This document shows positions 1 through 10,952 of a DNA stretch of 32,018 nucleotides, piece after piece; the stretch's first letter is position 1, and the number at the start of each line of letters is the position of its first letter. The notes under the pieces are model-generated. The model made no database searches and was not told the DNA's origin. It worked only from the letters and a program-made list of their open reading frames with translations. Source of the DNA: Clostridiales bacterium DTU087 (GTDB lineage Bacteria; Bacillota; Limnochordia; DTU087); assembly GCA_001513495.1 (NCBI GenBank), contig LFTN01000106.1, forward strand, positions 1 to 32,018, in the 5' to 3' direction. The position numbers and the translations under genes are program-made.

Positions 1-53
1 CAGCGGCGATGGTACTGCCGGGGTGACCCGGTGGGAGAGTAGCTCGTCGCCAG
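1..53 (+). rRNA. rrf: 5S rRNA, 3' portion (cut by window edge)
   Basis: The first bases match the conserved 3' half of bacterial 5S rRNA: a GATGGTACTGCC-like helix strand, a GGGTGACCCGG hairpin and a GTGGGAGAGTAG segment, ending near base 53. The 5' half lies outside the window. A tRNA follows 11 bases later, as is common at the end of Firmicute rRNA operons. The exact 3' end is approximate. Confidence 0.9.
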
Positions 54-64
54 ATACCTTTCGC

Positions 65-139
65 TCCTCGGTAGCTCAATGGTAGAGCACCCGGCTGTTA
101 ACCGGGTGGTTGTTGGTTCGAGTCCAACCCGGGGAGCCA
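65..139 (+). tRNA. tRNA-Asn (anticodon GTT)
   Basis: A full cloverleaf can be drawn. The acceptor stem 65-71 pairs with 129-135 (with a T:G wobble), the discriminator is G136 and CCA is encoded at 137-139. The anticodon stem 90-94/102-106 encloses a 7-base loop with GTT at 97-99. The T arm contains GGTTCGAGTCC. It sits directly behind 5S rRNA and is probably cotranscribed with the rRNA operon. Confidence 0.97.
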
Positions 140-488
140 TTTATTTTACTACCTTATTGGTTTCTTCCTGCTTGTCGTCCATAATATCTAGCTGCTCATT
201 TTTTCCTCTTTGTTTTGTCGTTCCCTTATACGTCACCTGCCCGCTTTCCTCTACCGCAGTGTCCTGCTCTCCGCCTGAGGTCGGAGACAAAATCCTTCTT
301 TAGTCGACTTCGCCAAGACTGGCTACCCATATATACTTAATATAAGTACCCTTTAGCTAAGAACCATTGCTGGAAGGCCATAGGCCCTAGCGCTGTTTGC
401 CGCTGCGGGCTGCAGCCTACGGCATCTGCAGGTGTTAGACCGCTGTGGACCGAATACAGCTACAGGGTTGTGCGGGGAGGTACCGATT
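140..488. other. Intergenic region between tRNA-Asn and the liaF-like gene
   Basis: No convincing gene is seen. Open frames here either run through the tRNA or are antisense to liaF. A TATACT hexamer at 332-337, inside an AT-rich stretch with ACTTA/TAAGT symmetry (335-347), could be a -10 element for the lia genes, but no good -35 hexamer lies upstream. A short GGCC-ATA-GGCC inverted repeat is found near 376-386. No clear terminator of the rRNA/tRNA operon was recognised. Confidence 0.5.
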
Positions 489-1214
489 GTGGAAGGTATG
501 CGGATATGGGCTATAATTGCTATAGCTCTGGGCTGCGGACTGCTGCTCGATGCTTTGGGCATGGTGGAATTGAGCTTCGGCAGATTGATAGTCATCTACT
601 GGCCAGCCTTGCTGGTGGTGTGGGGAGCTCAAAAGGCAGCTAGGGTCATGCGGAATACTCGGATGGGTAGAAGGGCATCGATCAGATCGAAAATCGGGCC
701 GGTGCTGCTCATGTCACTGGGAGTGCTGTTGGTCGCCCATAACTTAGGCTGGCTCAGCAGAGCCGATTTTTCTTTCTGGAGGCTGGGAACCGCCTTCTTG
801 CTCATTTATCTGGGAGTTGGATGGCTGGACAGCAGACCCAAAGATAAGCAGGTGATCTCCTCATTGGTGGGGGAGCTCCACTATGGAGAGAGCCCCTTTC
901 CTCTAGATGACACCTGGTATGATCTCAAGGCTGGGGAGTTGCGGCTGGATCTGACCCAGGCCGTAGTTCCTAACCGAGAGGTATTGCTGGATTTTACCCT
1001 GGGTACGGGAGAAATCGAGGTGCTGGTTCCCACTGATCTGCCGGTTTCGGTCCAAGCCCATACTGGCGTGGGTGATCTTACCATCTTCGATGTCCAAGCC
1101 AGTGGAATCAGCCGGGACATCGCTTGGACCAGCCCCGACTATGCCCAAGCCACCCGGCGGGTGAAGATGTTTCTTGAAATCAAGGTGGGGGATGTTGTGA
1201 TCCGGCATGTTTAA
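489..1214 (+). CDS. liaF: LiaF-like membrane protein (cell wall-active antibiotic response)
   Basis: The protein has an N-terminal hydrophobic region with several short membrane segments (about the first 125 residues). A C-terminal soluble beta-rich domain follows, with repeated short Gly/Asp turns (GELRLDL, GTGEIEVLVP, GVGDLTI, VGDVVIRHV), the pattern of the LiaF C-terminal domain. In Bacillus and relatives LiaF is a membrane inhibitor of the LiaS kinase in envelope-stress signalling. The GTG at 489 is preferred because GGGGAGG (475-481) lies 7 bases upstream; the ATG at 498 has no properly spaced site, and extension to 432 adds non-conserved sequence. The gene overlaps liaS by 8 bases, and the liaF-liaS-liaR order supports the call. 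The inducer here is unknown, and no liaI/liaH target is in the window. Confidence 0.85.
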   Translation: MEGMRIWAIIAIALGCGLLLDALGMVELSFGRLIVIYWPALLVVWGAQKAARVMRNTRMGRRASIRSKIGPVLLMSLGVLLVAHNLGWLSRADFSFWRLGTAFLLIYLGVGWLDSRPKDKQVISSLVGELHYGESPFPLDDTWYDLKAGELRLDLTQAVVPNREVLLDFTLGTGEIEVLVPTDLPVSVQAHTGVGDLTIFDVQASGISRDIAWTSPDYAQATRRVKMFLEIKVGDVVIRHV

Positions 1215-2250
1215 TAGACTGCACGGACATACGGCACTTAAAGCTGGGCTCACCGGAGGAGCTGCCGCCGCGGCTGTAGTTCTTGTCGCTTTCCTGATGC
1301 TGCTGTACTACGGAGATTCTTACCCCGATTGGCTCCTCAATCCCCTGGTGTGGGCAGGGCTTCTGGCGCTGGGAACAGCAGCTGGTCTTGTAATGGGCCT
1401 GTGGCTTGAACATGAAGCCGGCCGGGCCCTGCGGAAGGATTTGGATGAGATCCGATACGGAGTGCGGATACTCACAGAGGGGAATTTGAATTATCGCTGG
1501 CAAGAGTGGGGTGTTCGCTCAACGGATCAGCTGCGGCGTCAGCTCAACCGGATGGCTGCCCAGTGGCAGGATCAGACCCGCCGCTTGCAGAGATTGGCTG
1601 ATGAAAAGGAGCAGCTGGTTTCCCAGGCAAGGGATGCAGGGATGCTGGCAGAAAGGCAGCGCCTGGCCCGGGAACTCCATGATGCCGTCAGCCAGCAGCT
1701 CTTTGCCCTGACCATGACTGCCGCTGCAGCCAGGCGGCAGCTTCACTCCAATCCAGCCCAGGTGGAGGTAAGCTTGCAGCGCCTAGAAGACGCGGCTCAG
1801 CAGGCACAGAAGGAAATGAGGGCGTTGCTTCTGCAGCTGCGCCCAGTGGAACTCACCGAAGAGCCTCTGGCCAGTGCCATAGAGTCACTGGTATCTGAGA
1901 TAGAAGCCCGGGGGCTGTTGGCTTGCCGTGCCGAACTCGATCCCGATCTGGAGCTCAGTCCGTCAACAGCAGCCAATCTACTGCGCATATTCCAAGAGGC
2001 TGTTACCAATACACTGCGCCACGGGCAGGCCAAGAATCTAGAGGTCCGCCTTTTTCAGGAGGCGGATACGATTCGCTTAGTGATCGTCGATGATGGAGTC
2101 GGATTTGATCTAGAGGAAGCTCGAAAGCGGAAGGTTTCCCTGGGGATCACTGCTATGCAGGAGCGGGCACAGGAATGCGGCGGACAAGTCAAGATAGTAT
2201 CGGTTCCCGGCTGGGGCACAAGAATCAGTGTGCAAGTGCCTAGATTGTGA
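1207..2250 (+). CDS. liaS: LiaS-like sensor histidine kinase (HisKA_3 family)
   Basis: This 347-residue protein has two N-terminal membrane helices (about 14-34 and 46-66) flanking a very short extracellular loop, an intramembrane-sensing kinase layout. A HAMP-like and coiled-coil linker (about 67-150) follows. The HisKA_3 dimerisation domain has the phospho-acceptor motif RELHDAVSQ (His158). The HATPase_c domain has an N box EAVTN (Asn268) and G1 box DDGVGF (295-300). It would autophosphorylate and pass phosphate to the response regulator encoded next. The ATG overlaps the liaF stop, indicating translational coupling. The family (NarL-type kinase) is certain; the LiaS assignment rests on the LiaF neighbour. 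Confidence 0.9.
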   Translation: MFNRLHGHTALKAGLTGGAAAAAVVLVAFLMLLYYGDSYPDWLLNPLVWAGLLALGTAAGLVMGLWLEHEAGRALRKDLDEIRYGVRILTEGNLNYRWQEWGVRSTDQLRRQLNRMAAQWQDQTRRLQRLADEKEQLVSQARDAGMLAERQRLARELHDAVSQQLFALTMTAAAARRQLHSNPAQVEVSLQRLEDAAQQAQKEMRALLLQLRPVELTEEPLASAIESLVSEIEARGLLACRAELDPDLELSPSTAANLLRIFQEAVTNTLRHGQAKNLEVRLFQEADTIRLVIVDDGVGFDLEEARKRKVSLGITAMQERAQECGGQVKIVSVPGWGTRISVQVPRL

Positions 2251-2275
2251 TCATCGAAGGGGGAGGAGTCGTTCT

Positions 2276-2911
2276 GTGGCCAAAGACAAGATCCGGGTAC
2301 TGGTGGTAGATGATCATGAGATGGTGCGCTTGGGGCTTGTCAGTTACTTAGAGACTGAGCCGTCAATTGAAGTGGTAGGTCAAGAGGCAGATGGTGCAGC
2401 TGCTGTTGAGTCAGCTGCCAAGCTGAAACCAGATGTGATTTTGATGGACCTAGTCATGGATGGAGTAGATGGCATCCAGGCTGCCAAGGCTATCTTGAGC
2501 CATAGTCCCCAGGCAAAGGTGATCGCTCTCACCAGCTTCGCCGACGATGAACTGATCTATCAGGTGTTGGCGGCAGGGGCAGCCGGTTATCTGCTCAAGA
2601 CAGCAACGGCTGCCGAAATCACGCAAGCTATTCTCAGTGTTGCTCAAGGCCAAACGGTTTTTGATCCCCATATCACCAAAAAGCTGATAGAAAGCCGGCA
2701 GGCAGAGACTGCCCTGCATCTACGCCTTACAGAACGGGAGCGGGAAGTGCTGACACTGATTGCCGCCGGTCAAAGCAATCAGGAAATAGCCGACAATCTC
2801 CACATCGGCATCAAGACGGTGAAAACCCATGTAAGCAATATCCTCGGCAAGCTGGAAGTCTCCGACCGCACCCAAGCGGCAGTTTACGCTCACCGCCATG
2901 GACTGGTGTGA
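2276..2911 (+). CDS. liaR: LiaR-like response regulator (NarL/FixJ family)
   Basis: An N-terminal receiver domain has acidic residues Asp12/Asp13, phospho-acceptor Asp58 in the VILMDLVM strand, Thr86 and Lys108. A C-terminal LuxR-type helix-turn-helix follows (about 148-205) with the typical LTEREREVL start and an EIADNL-KTVKTHVSNIL recognition region. It is a DNA-binding regulator activated by the upstream kinase. The GTG at 2276 is chosen because GGGGGAGGAG (2259-2268) precedes it by 7 bases; an in-frame ATG at 2228 would overlap liaS and add a non-conserved, Cys/Arg-rich tail. Length 211 residues is normal for the family. Its target promoters are not identifiable here. Confidence 0.93.
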   Translation: MAKDKIRVLVVDDHEMVRLGLVSYLETEPSIEVVGQEADGAAAVESAAKLKPDVILMDLVMDGVDGIQAAKAILSHSPQAKVIALTSFADDELIYQVLAAGAAGYLLKTATAAEITQAILSVAQGQTVFDPHITKKLIESRQAETALHLRLTEREREVLTLIAAGQSNQEIADNLHIGIKTVKTHVSNILGKLEVSDRTQAAVYAHRHGLV

Positions 2912-2997
2912 CTAAACACCGGCTCTCCTTGTCCGAACATCCTTGGCTGCCGCTGCACACTCTGCTTTTGCACCAGAGTAAGTACGGAGGTCAAAGT

Positions 2998-3138
2998 ATG
3001 TCCATTGAAGTACCATGTCTTTACTGGGTATATTTAACCTTTACTGTCGGCATAGTGATCGTGAAGGCTATGCGGTGTGATGCTGACTTTGGCGGTGTAT
3101 TGGCGGGAATCTTAGTGTTGGGATTGATGCCCGCTTAG
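2998..3138 (+). CDS. Small hypothetical membrane protein (possibly a gene remnant)
   Basis: A 46-codon frame with GGAGG at 2986-2990, 7 bases before the ATG. The product is mostly hydrophobic, with two predicted membrane segments (about 7-23 and 30-45) separated by a short charged turn (MRCDAD). I do not recognise a function. It may be a genuine small membrane protein, or the N-terminal fragment of a larger permease whose remainder was lost, because about 85 bases of non-genic sequence follow before the ATP synthase operon. A weak ACTCTG/CAGAGT inverted repeat (2959-2979) separates it from liaR. A longer in-frame version starting at 2908 would overlap the liaR stop and has no good ribosome site. 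Confidence 0.45.
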   Translation: MSIEVPCLYWVYLTFTVGIVIVKAMRCDADFGGVLAGILVLGLMPA

Positions 3139-3224
3139 GAGATTCTCATTTCCATAAACTTGCGCTATCTGGGGATTCAAGGTAAAATCAAAACTGCAGT
3201 GGGATATTTGCCCGGTCTGTCGTC

Positions 3225-3494
3225 ATGAGAGCGGGTCTTGAATTGGGGGACACCATCTTGGGTAAGCAGCCCCGTAAGGATCATCAGCTCAAGACAAGCG
3301 ATACTTTGCGTGCCTTAGCCTACTTTTCCCAGATAGGGATAACCATGGCGGCATCGGTGTTGATTGGGGTCTTGTTGGGTAGATATCTAGATATATTGCT
3401 GGGCACGGCACCCTGGCTGGGGCTAGTCTTTTCATTATTGGGCGCAGGAGCTGCCATCAAGTTGATGTTCAGTTTCTCCAATTCTGATCGGTGA
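3225..3494 (+). CDS. AtpZ/AtpI-family protein (ATP synthase assembly/ion channel accessory)
   Basis: An 89-residue protein with a charged N-terminus and two membrane helices (about 31-53 and 62-80), matching the short AtpZ/AtpI family usually found at the head of Firmicute atp operons. The family has been linked to c-ring assembly and to Mg2+/Ca2+ transport in alkaliphilic Bacillus; the role here is inferred. The start is uncertain. ATG 3225 has no clear ribosome site, while TTG 3258 is preceded by GGGGGA (3245-3250) with 8-base spacing and would give 78 residues. It ends 15 bases before the next gene, whose ribosome site follows directly after this stop codon. Confidence 0.8.
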   Translation: MRAGLELGDTILGKQPRKDHQLKTSDTLRALAYFSQIGITMAASVLIGVLLGRYLDILLGTAPWLGLVFSLLGAGAAIKLMFSFSNSDR

Positions 3495-3509
3495 TTGGAG
3501 AGGAGTACC

Positions 3510-3881
3510 GTGAGGCTGTCTGATTTAGCAAAGCGAATGGTTTTTACAGTGCTGACCATAGCACTGATATGTGTCTTGGTTTCAGCCATCTATTACCGCT
3601 CTCTTAAATTTCTTCCATTTGCCCTTGGAGTCTTGATCGGCTCAGCAGTAAGTATCGCTAAGGTTTTCCTTTTGGAACGCGGTATTGACAAAGCACTGAC
3701 AATGGACCAAAAACGTGCCGTCAGCTATCTTGGCCTCAACCATATCTCTAGGCTGCTGGTTACCGGGGCTGCCCTATTTCTAGGTGCCGTTGTGCCGCAG
3801 ATTAGTATGTGGGGAGTGGCGGCTGGCGTTCTAGCCTTTCAGGCTGCCACCTTTAACATTAAATTCACGTTGAAGAGTTGA
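3510..3881 (+). CDS. atpI: ATP synthase subunit I (AtpI-type, four-helix)
   Basis: A protein of 123 residues with four predicted membrane helices (about 10-27, 33-53, 71-91 and 96-115), the layout of ATP synthase subunit I, an assembly factor that helps build the c ring. The GTG at 3510 is selected because GGAGAGGAG (3497-3505) lies just upstream; starting at TTG 3495 would place that ribosome site inside the gene. It is the second of two AtpI-like proteins in tandem, a pairing known from several Firmicutes. The subunit a gene starts 34 bases downstream. Confidence 0.85.
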   Translation: MRLSDLAKRMVFTVLTIALICVLVSAIYYRSLKFLPFALGVLIGSAVSIAKVFLLERGIDKALTMDQKRAVSYLGLNHISRLLVTGAALFLGAVVPQISMWGVAAGVLAFQAATFNIKFTLKS

Positions 3882-3915
3882 CTATGGTAAGAGCAGCACA
3901 GGTGGTGACTAGCTT

Positions 3916-4602
3916 GTGAATATCGGTGCGAAAACTCTTTGGGTACTAAATATTGCAGGGACTGAGATTTGGATAACAGAGACGATTGTCAACACCTGGA
4001 TTATTATGTTGTTTCTGTTGGTGCTTGCTCTTGTCGTCCGGATCAGACTCCGCAGGTTTGAGGAAATCCCGACAGGTTTCCAGAACCTGATCGAAGCTGC
4101 CGTGGAAGCCTTCGACAACTTCGCTGCAAGTACCTTAGGTGAGAGGTTTTCATATCTATTCCCGTGGTTTTTCATGGCCTTCGCCTTTATTCTGTCGAGT
4201 AGTGTGTTCAGTATAGTCGGATTGAGGGCTCCGACCGCCGATTGGACAACCACGGCCGCCCTTGCTTTTGCCACCTTTGTGTTCATGTTCGTGTTGGGAG
4301 TCTGGTACCGCAGAGGTACCTATCTTAAGGGTTTCTTTGATCCGCACCCCATCTTCTTTCCCATGAATGTTCTGGGAGAATTAGCTAAGCCTGTCGCTCT
4401 CAGTTTCCGTCTGTTTGGCAACATGCTGTCTGGGACGATCATCCTAACTCTTTACTATGCATTGACGCCGTTTTTTGTCCAGTTTGGTCCACCGGCACTG
4501 CTGCATGGATTCTTTGATGTACTGTTTGGCGGCCTGCAAACTTACATTTTTGTGATTATCAGCCTCATGTACATCAAGATTGCCGCAGACAGCGACTGGT
4601 GA
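3916..4602 (+). CDS. atpB: F-type ATP synthase subunit a
   Basis: A membrane protein of 228 residues with about five to six helices. The signature helix is PVALSFRLFGNMLSG, with the essential Arg at position 165 (equivalent to Arg210 of E. coli) that faces the ion-binding carboxylate of subunit c. The final helix carries the conserved TYIFVIISLMYI segment. It forms the two ion half-channels of F0. The start is GTG at 3916, with a weak AGGTGGTG site (3899-3906). Length and order (before atpE) are normal for Firmicutes. Confidence 0.96.
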   Translation: MNIGAKTLWVLNIAGTEIWITETIVNTWIIMLFLLVLALVVRIRLRRFEEIPTGFQNLIEAAVEAFDNFAASTLGERFSYLFPWFFMAFAFILSSSVFSIVGLRAPTADWTTTAALAFATFVFMFVLGVWYRRGTYLKGFFDPHPIFFPMNVLGELAKPVALSFRLFGNMLSGTIILTLYYALTPFFVQFGPPALLHGFFDVLFGGLQTYIFVIISLMYIKIAADSDW

Positions 4603-4648
4603 CTATTGCAAATAAAGAAGAGCGGAAAACGATTGGAGGAATCAGTCT

Positions 4649-4921
4649 ATGGAAAGCTTAGGAATTGCCGTTGGTCTAGTGCACATTGCAGCTGCTATTG
4701 CGCTTCTTAACGGACTGCTCACCACATTTGGTCAGTCAAGGATCGCCAGCCAGGCAATCGAGTCCATCGCAAGACAGCCTGAGGCAGCAGATAGTATCAG
4801 GCCTGTTATGTTTGTCGGTTTGGCTTTTGCAGAGACGTCCGGTATCTACGGCCTTTTGATAGCTATCATCATGCTGTACGCTAACCCCCTGATGGATGCC
4901 CTATTTAACCTCATACGGTGA
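4649..4921 (+). CDS. atpE: F-type ATP synthase subunit c with sodium-type ion site
   Basis: A 90-residue two-helix hairpin with the conserved polar loop ARQPEA (41-46). The ion-binding carboxylate is Glu62 in AETSGIY. Gln29 lies exactly 33 residues before Glu62, Thr63 and Ser64 follow it, and Tyr67 comes 5 residues after it. This reproduces the spacing of Gln32, Glu65, Ser66, Thr67 and Tyr70 in the Na+-binding c subunit of Ilyobacter tartaricus, so Na+ coupling is likely (inference). Helix 1 is odd: the usual alternating-Gly packing motif is nearly absent, with only Gly22 and Gly28 at the expected positions. The ribosome site GGAGG (4635-4639) is well placed. Confidence 0.96.
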   Translation: MESLGIAVGLVHIAAAIALLNGLLTTFGQSRIASQAIESIARQPEAADSIRPVMFVGLAFAETSGIYGLLIAIIMLYANPLMDALFNLIR

Positions 4922-4973
4922 GCCAGGCCTGTTCCGATTGGTATGAGACGGCAGGAAAGGGGGCCGCTGGGAT

Positions 4974-5512
4974 TTGCAGGACATGCTGTTTTCAGCTCAG
5001 GCTTTGCCTGCAGCACGGGTTTTTGCCCTGGATTCACAGACCCTGATCAGCATAGGTATCCAACTATTTAACGCGGCTGTTTTGGCCGCTGGTTTGGGTT
5101 TCATGCTCTATAATCCAGTAAAAGACTTCATGCGCAAGCGGACCGAGAGAATCCAGGCCGAGAAAGACGAAGCAGAGTCAGTGCTGGCTAAAGCCAACAG
5201 CCTGATAGCTGAGTATGATGCAAAGTTAAGAGACATAGATAGAGAACGGGTACAGATCCTGGAAGCTGCGCGTCTTGAGGCCGCCCATGAAAGTAAAATA
5301 CTTCTAGCCGAAGCCAAGCGAGAAGCTGATAGAATCCGGGAGCGATCACTGGAAGCTGTCGCTGAATACAAGAGACGTCTTGGGGAAGAGACACGCCTTT
5401 ACATAGTTGAGATTGCTGCTTTAATGGCTCAAAACTACGTTGCCCAAACCATTGATGATGAGACTCAAGACAAGCTCTTCGAAGAAGCCTTAGCGGAGCT
5501 GGAGGATGCACA

Positions 5513-5525
<13 letters not shown>
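4974..5525 (+). CDS. atpF: F-type ATP synthase subunit b
   Basis: The protein has one N-terminal membrane helix (about 24-45), then a long charged alpha-helical stalk (about 50-170) rich in Glu, Ala, Arg and Lys. This is the peripheral stator that joins subunit a to the F1 head. Two starts are possible. TTG 4974 lies 10 bases after AGGAAAGGGGG (4953-4963); ATG 4983 lies just behind a shorter AGGA. The product is 183 or 180 residues, slightly longer at the N-terminus than many b subunits (about 160-170). The stop overlaps the start of atpH by 13 bases, implying translational coupling. Confidence 0.94.
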
Positions 5526-7560
<2,035 letters not shown>

Positions 7561-7572
7561 GGAGGTACCGGT

Positions 7573-8430
7573 GTGAGTTCGCTGCGGGATATCAAAAAGA
7601 GAATAAGCAATGTCGGGACAACGCAGCAGATCGTCAAAGCCATGTACATGATCGCCTCCACCAAACTGCACAAGGCCAGGGCGCAGCTGGAAGGGGTACG
7701 CCCCATCTACCGGGAGCTTCAACGGGTGGTCAAGGATGTCGGCGAGAAGCAGCAGGCGAGAAAACACATTTTCTATCAGGAGCGGGAAGTAAAGAACTCC
7801 CTATATATCATATTGACCAGTGATCGGGGCTTTTCTGGAAGCTATAGTGCCAGTATCTTGGCCAAGGCTTTGGAGCACATGGAGGCAGGGAGGCAGGAGA
7901 AGATCCTGGTGGTGGGTGCCAAAGGGCATCAGTTTTTCAGGCAGCGGGGCCGGAATATCATCCGCACCATTACTAATCTGCCCGATGCGCAGGTGTATTA
8001 CGGCTCTGAGAGTATTGCCAATTGGGCCATCGACCTCTATCTCTCCGGAGAGGTGGAAGAGGTGTACATTGTCTATACCCGCTTCGAGACCGTCTTGCAC
8101 TACGTACCTTGTGTAGACAGGCTGCTGCCCGTAGACATCAGCGGTGTAGAGATAGATGAAGCCGGCAGCATCAAGTACGAACCCGATGTCACTGCCTTTA
8201 TCGATCACACCATACCCCTGTATATGCATATGAGCTTATTTAGAGCGTTTTCCGAATCCCACACCAGCGAAGAAGCCGCCCGGATGGTCAATATGGATAC
8301 CGCCGGCAAAAACGCTGACGAGATGATCAGGGACTTGACCCGTATGTATAACCGCAGACGCCAGGCGGCTATTACACAGGAAATCAGTGAGATTGTGGGG
8401 AGTGCAAGCATCCTTAACATTGAGGAATAA
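7573..8430 (+). CDS. atpG: F-type ATP synthase subunit gamma
   Basis: A protein of 285 residues. The N-terminal helix has the conserved RDIKKRISNV and QIVKAMYMIASTKLHKA segments. The central Rossmann-like part contains LTSDRGFSGSYSASI. The C-terminal helix has the region DEMIRDLTRMYNRRRQAAITQEISEI (in parts), which forms the rotor shaft with the N-terminal helix. GTG 7573 is supported by GGAGG at 7561-7565, 7 bases upstream and immediately after the atpA stop. The usual signature is ITxEhxEIVxGA; here it reads ITQEISEIVGSA, a conservative variant. Confidence 0.97.
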   Translation: MSSLRDIKKRISNVGTTQQIVKAMYMIASTKLHKARAQLEGVRPIYRELQRVVKDVGEKQQARKHIFYQEREVKNSLYIILTSDRGFSGSYSASILAKALEHMEAGRQEKILVVGAKGHQFFRQRGRNIIRTITNLPDAQVYYGSESIANWAIDLYLSGEVEEVYIVYTRFETVLHYVPCVDRLLPVDISGVEIDEAGSIKYEPDVTAFIDHTIPLYMHMSLFRAFSESHTSEEAARMVNMDTAGKNADEMIRDLTRMYNRRRQAAITQEISEIVGSASILNIEE

Positions 8431-8437
8431 AGGTTAA

Positions 8438-10309
<1,872 letters not shown>

Positions 10310-10313
<4 letters not shown>

Positions 10314-10585
10314 ACAGCGGCGCTTGGCTCATTGCTGTCTGGTCGGGGGAAGGCAAATTGATGATTGCAGCGGCTGCAGCGAATCAAGAGCTTGGCTGGG
10401 CCCCTCAAGGGCAGAGACTCGCTATTGCCGCACTGGGGGCAGACAGCCTCAACCGTCGGACTGGGCTCGTGCCGGACAATGACAGCAACGAATTTCTGCT
10501 GACACTGATCACACTCCACCAAGAAGCGGCCATCGAGATCAACGAGCTCTGTGCGGCCGCAGCCGGGACATCGAATAGCGGGCAT
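10310..10585 (-). CDS. Small double zinc-ribbon protein, function unknown
   Basis: A 91-residue protein with four CxxC knuckles: Cys6/9, Cys25/28, Cys49/52 and Cys70/73. Their spacing is regular (19 then 20 residues between partners), giving two tandem zinc ribbons that look like an internal duplication (RCPGCG...VECDQCQQKF, then VCPQCG...IRCSRCNHQF). It probably binds two Zn2+ ions; nucleic-acid or protein binding is possible but not shown. ATG at 10585 is preferred because AAAAGGAG (10593-10600, minus strand) lies 7 bases upstream; another ATG two codons earlier (10591) is too close to that site. The gene follows the one-TM ORF by 17-23 bases and is convergent with atpC. Confidence 0.8.
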
Positions 10586-10608
10586 GGGCATTCTCCTTTT
10601 GAAAAGTC

Positions 10609-10803
10609 TCAGCAATCCAATGATGATAATGCTAGGATGATCACTAGCAACAGCAAGAGTACTAATAACCATCTGAGGCCATATGCGATGGGCTCATAGG
10701 GGGGGTCCAGCTGGCCGATACGGATAAAGTTGCCTCTGTTGCTTTCCATTGAGGTGAGCATATCCATCAACTCCCGTCCCTTGTCATGGGCTCTCTTTCT
10801 CAT
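10609..10803 (-). CDS. Small single-pass membrane protein, hypothetical
   Basis: A 64-residue ORF. The soluble basic/acidic N-terminal half (about 1-40) is followed by one strong membrane helix (about 43-60, mostly Leu/Ile/Val) and a short tail ending in Asp-Cys, a tail-anchor-like topology. I do not recognise a family. No strong ribosome site precedes the ATG at 10803. An internal Met (codon 13 or 15) sits behind a GGGACGGGAG stretch and could be the real start. It lies just upstream of the zinc-ribbon gene in the same direction and probably shares its transcript. Confidence 0.6.
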   Translation of the reverse strand: MRKRAHDKGRELMDMLTSMESNRGNFIRIGQLDPPYEPIAYGLRWLLVLLLLLVIILALSSLDC

Positions 10804-10901
10804 TCAATAACGCTCGAGTTAATTTGCAGCGGCTGAGCCTGGAAGTCTTCTGCGATGGGTTTGAACGCGTCTTGGATACGATTCGAATATGAAAGATGGG
10901 G

Positions 10902-10930
10902 AGAGGTGGCTGAAGCGATCAGCCACCTCT
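10902..10930 (-). terminator. Terminator hairpin behind the TasA-like gene
   Basis: A perfect 12-bp inverted repeat (10902-10913 with 10919-10930) with a 5-base loop begins 22 bases past the stop of the minus-strand gene ending at 10953. Read on the minus strand the hairpin is followed by CCCC and then CATCTTTCATATT, a moderately T-rich tail, so it most likely ends that transcript. Confidence 0.7.
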
Positions 10931-10952
10931 AGGCGTCTCAGGCCTTCACAGC

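Noticed and set aside
79-303. Plus-strand frame of 74 codons at the left end
   Set aside because: It runs straight through tRNA-Asn and then through low-complexity Cys/Ser-rich translation; no ribosome site.
432-488. Longer N-terminus for the liaF-like gene
   Set aside because: The added residues are not hydrophobic or family-like, and the only good ribosome site (475-481) lies inside this extension, pointing to GTG 489.
2228-2275. Longer liaR beginning inside liaS
   Set aside because: Adds a Cys/Arg-rich stretch not found in receiver domains; GTG 2276 has the strong ribosome site.
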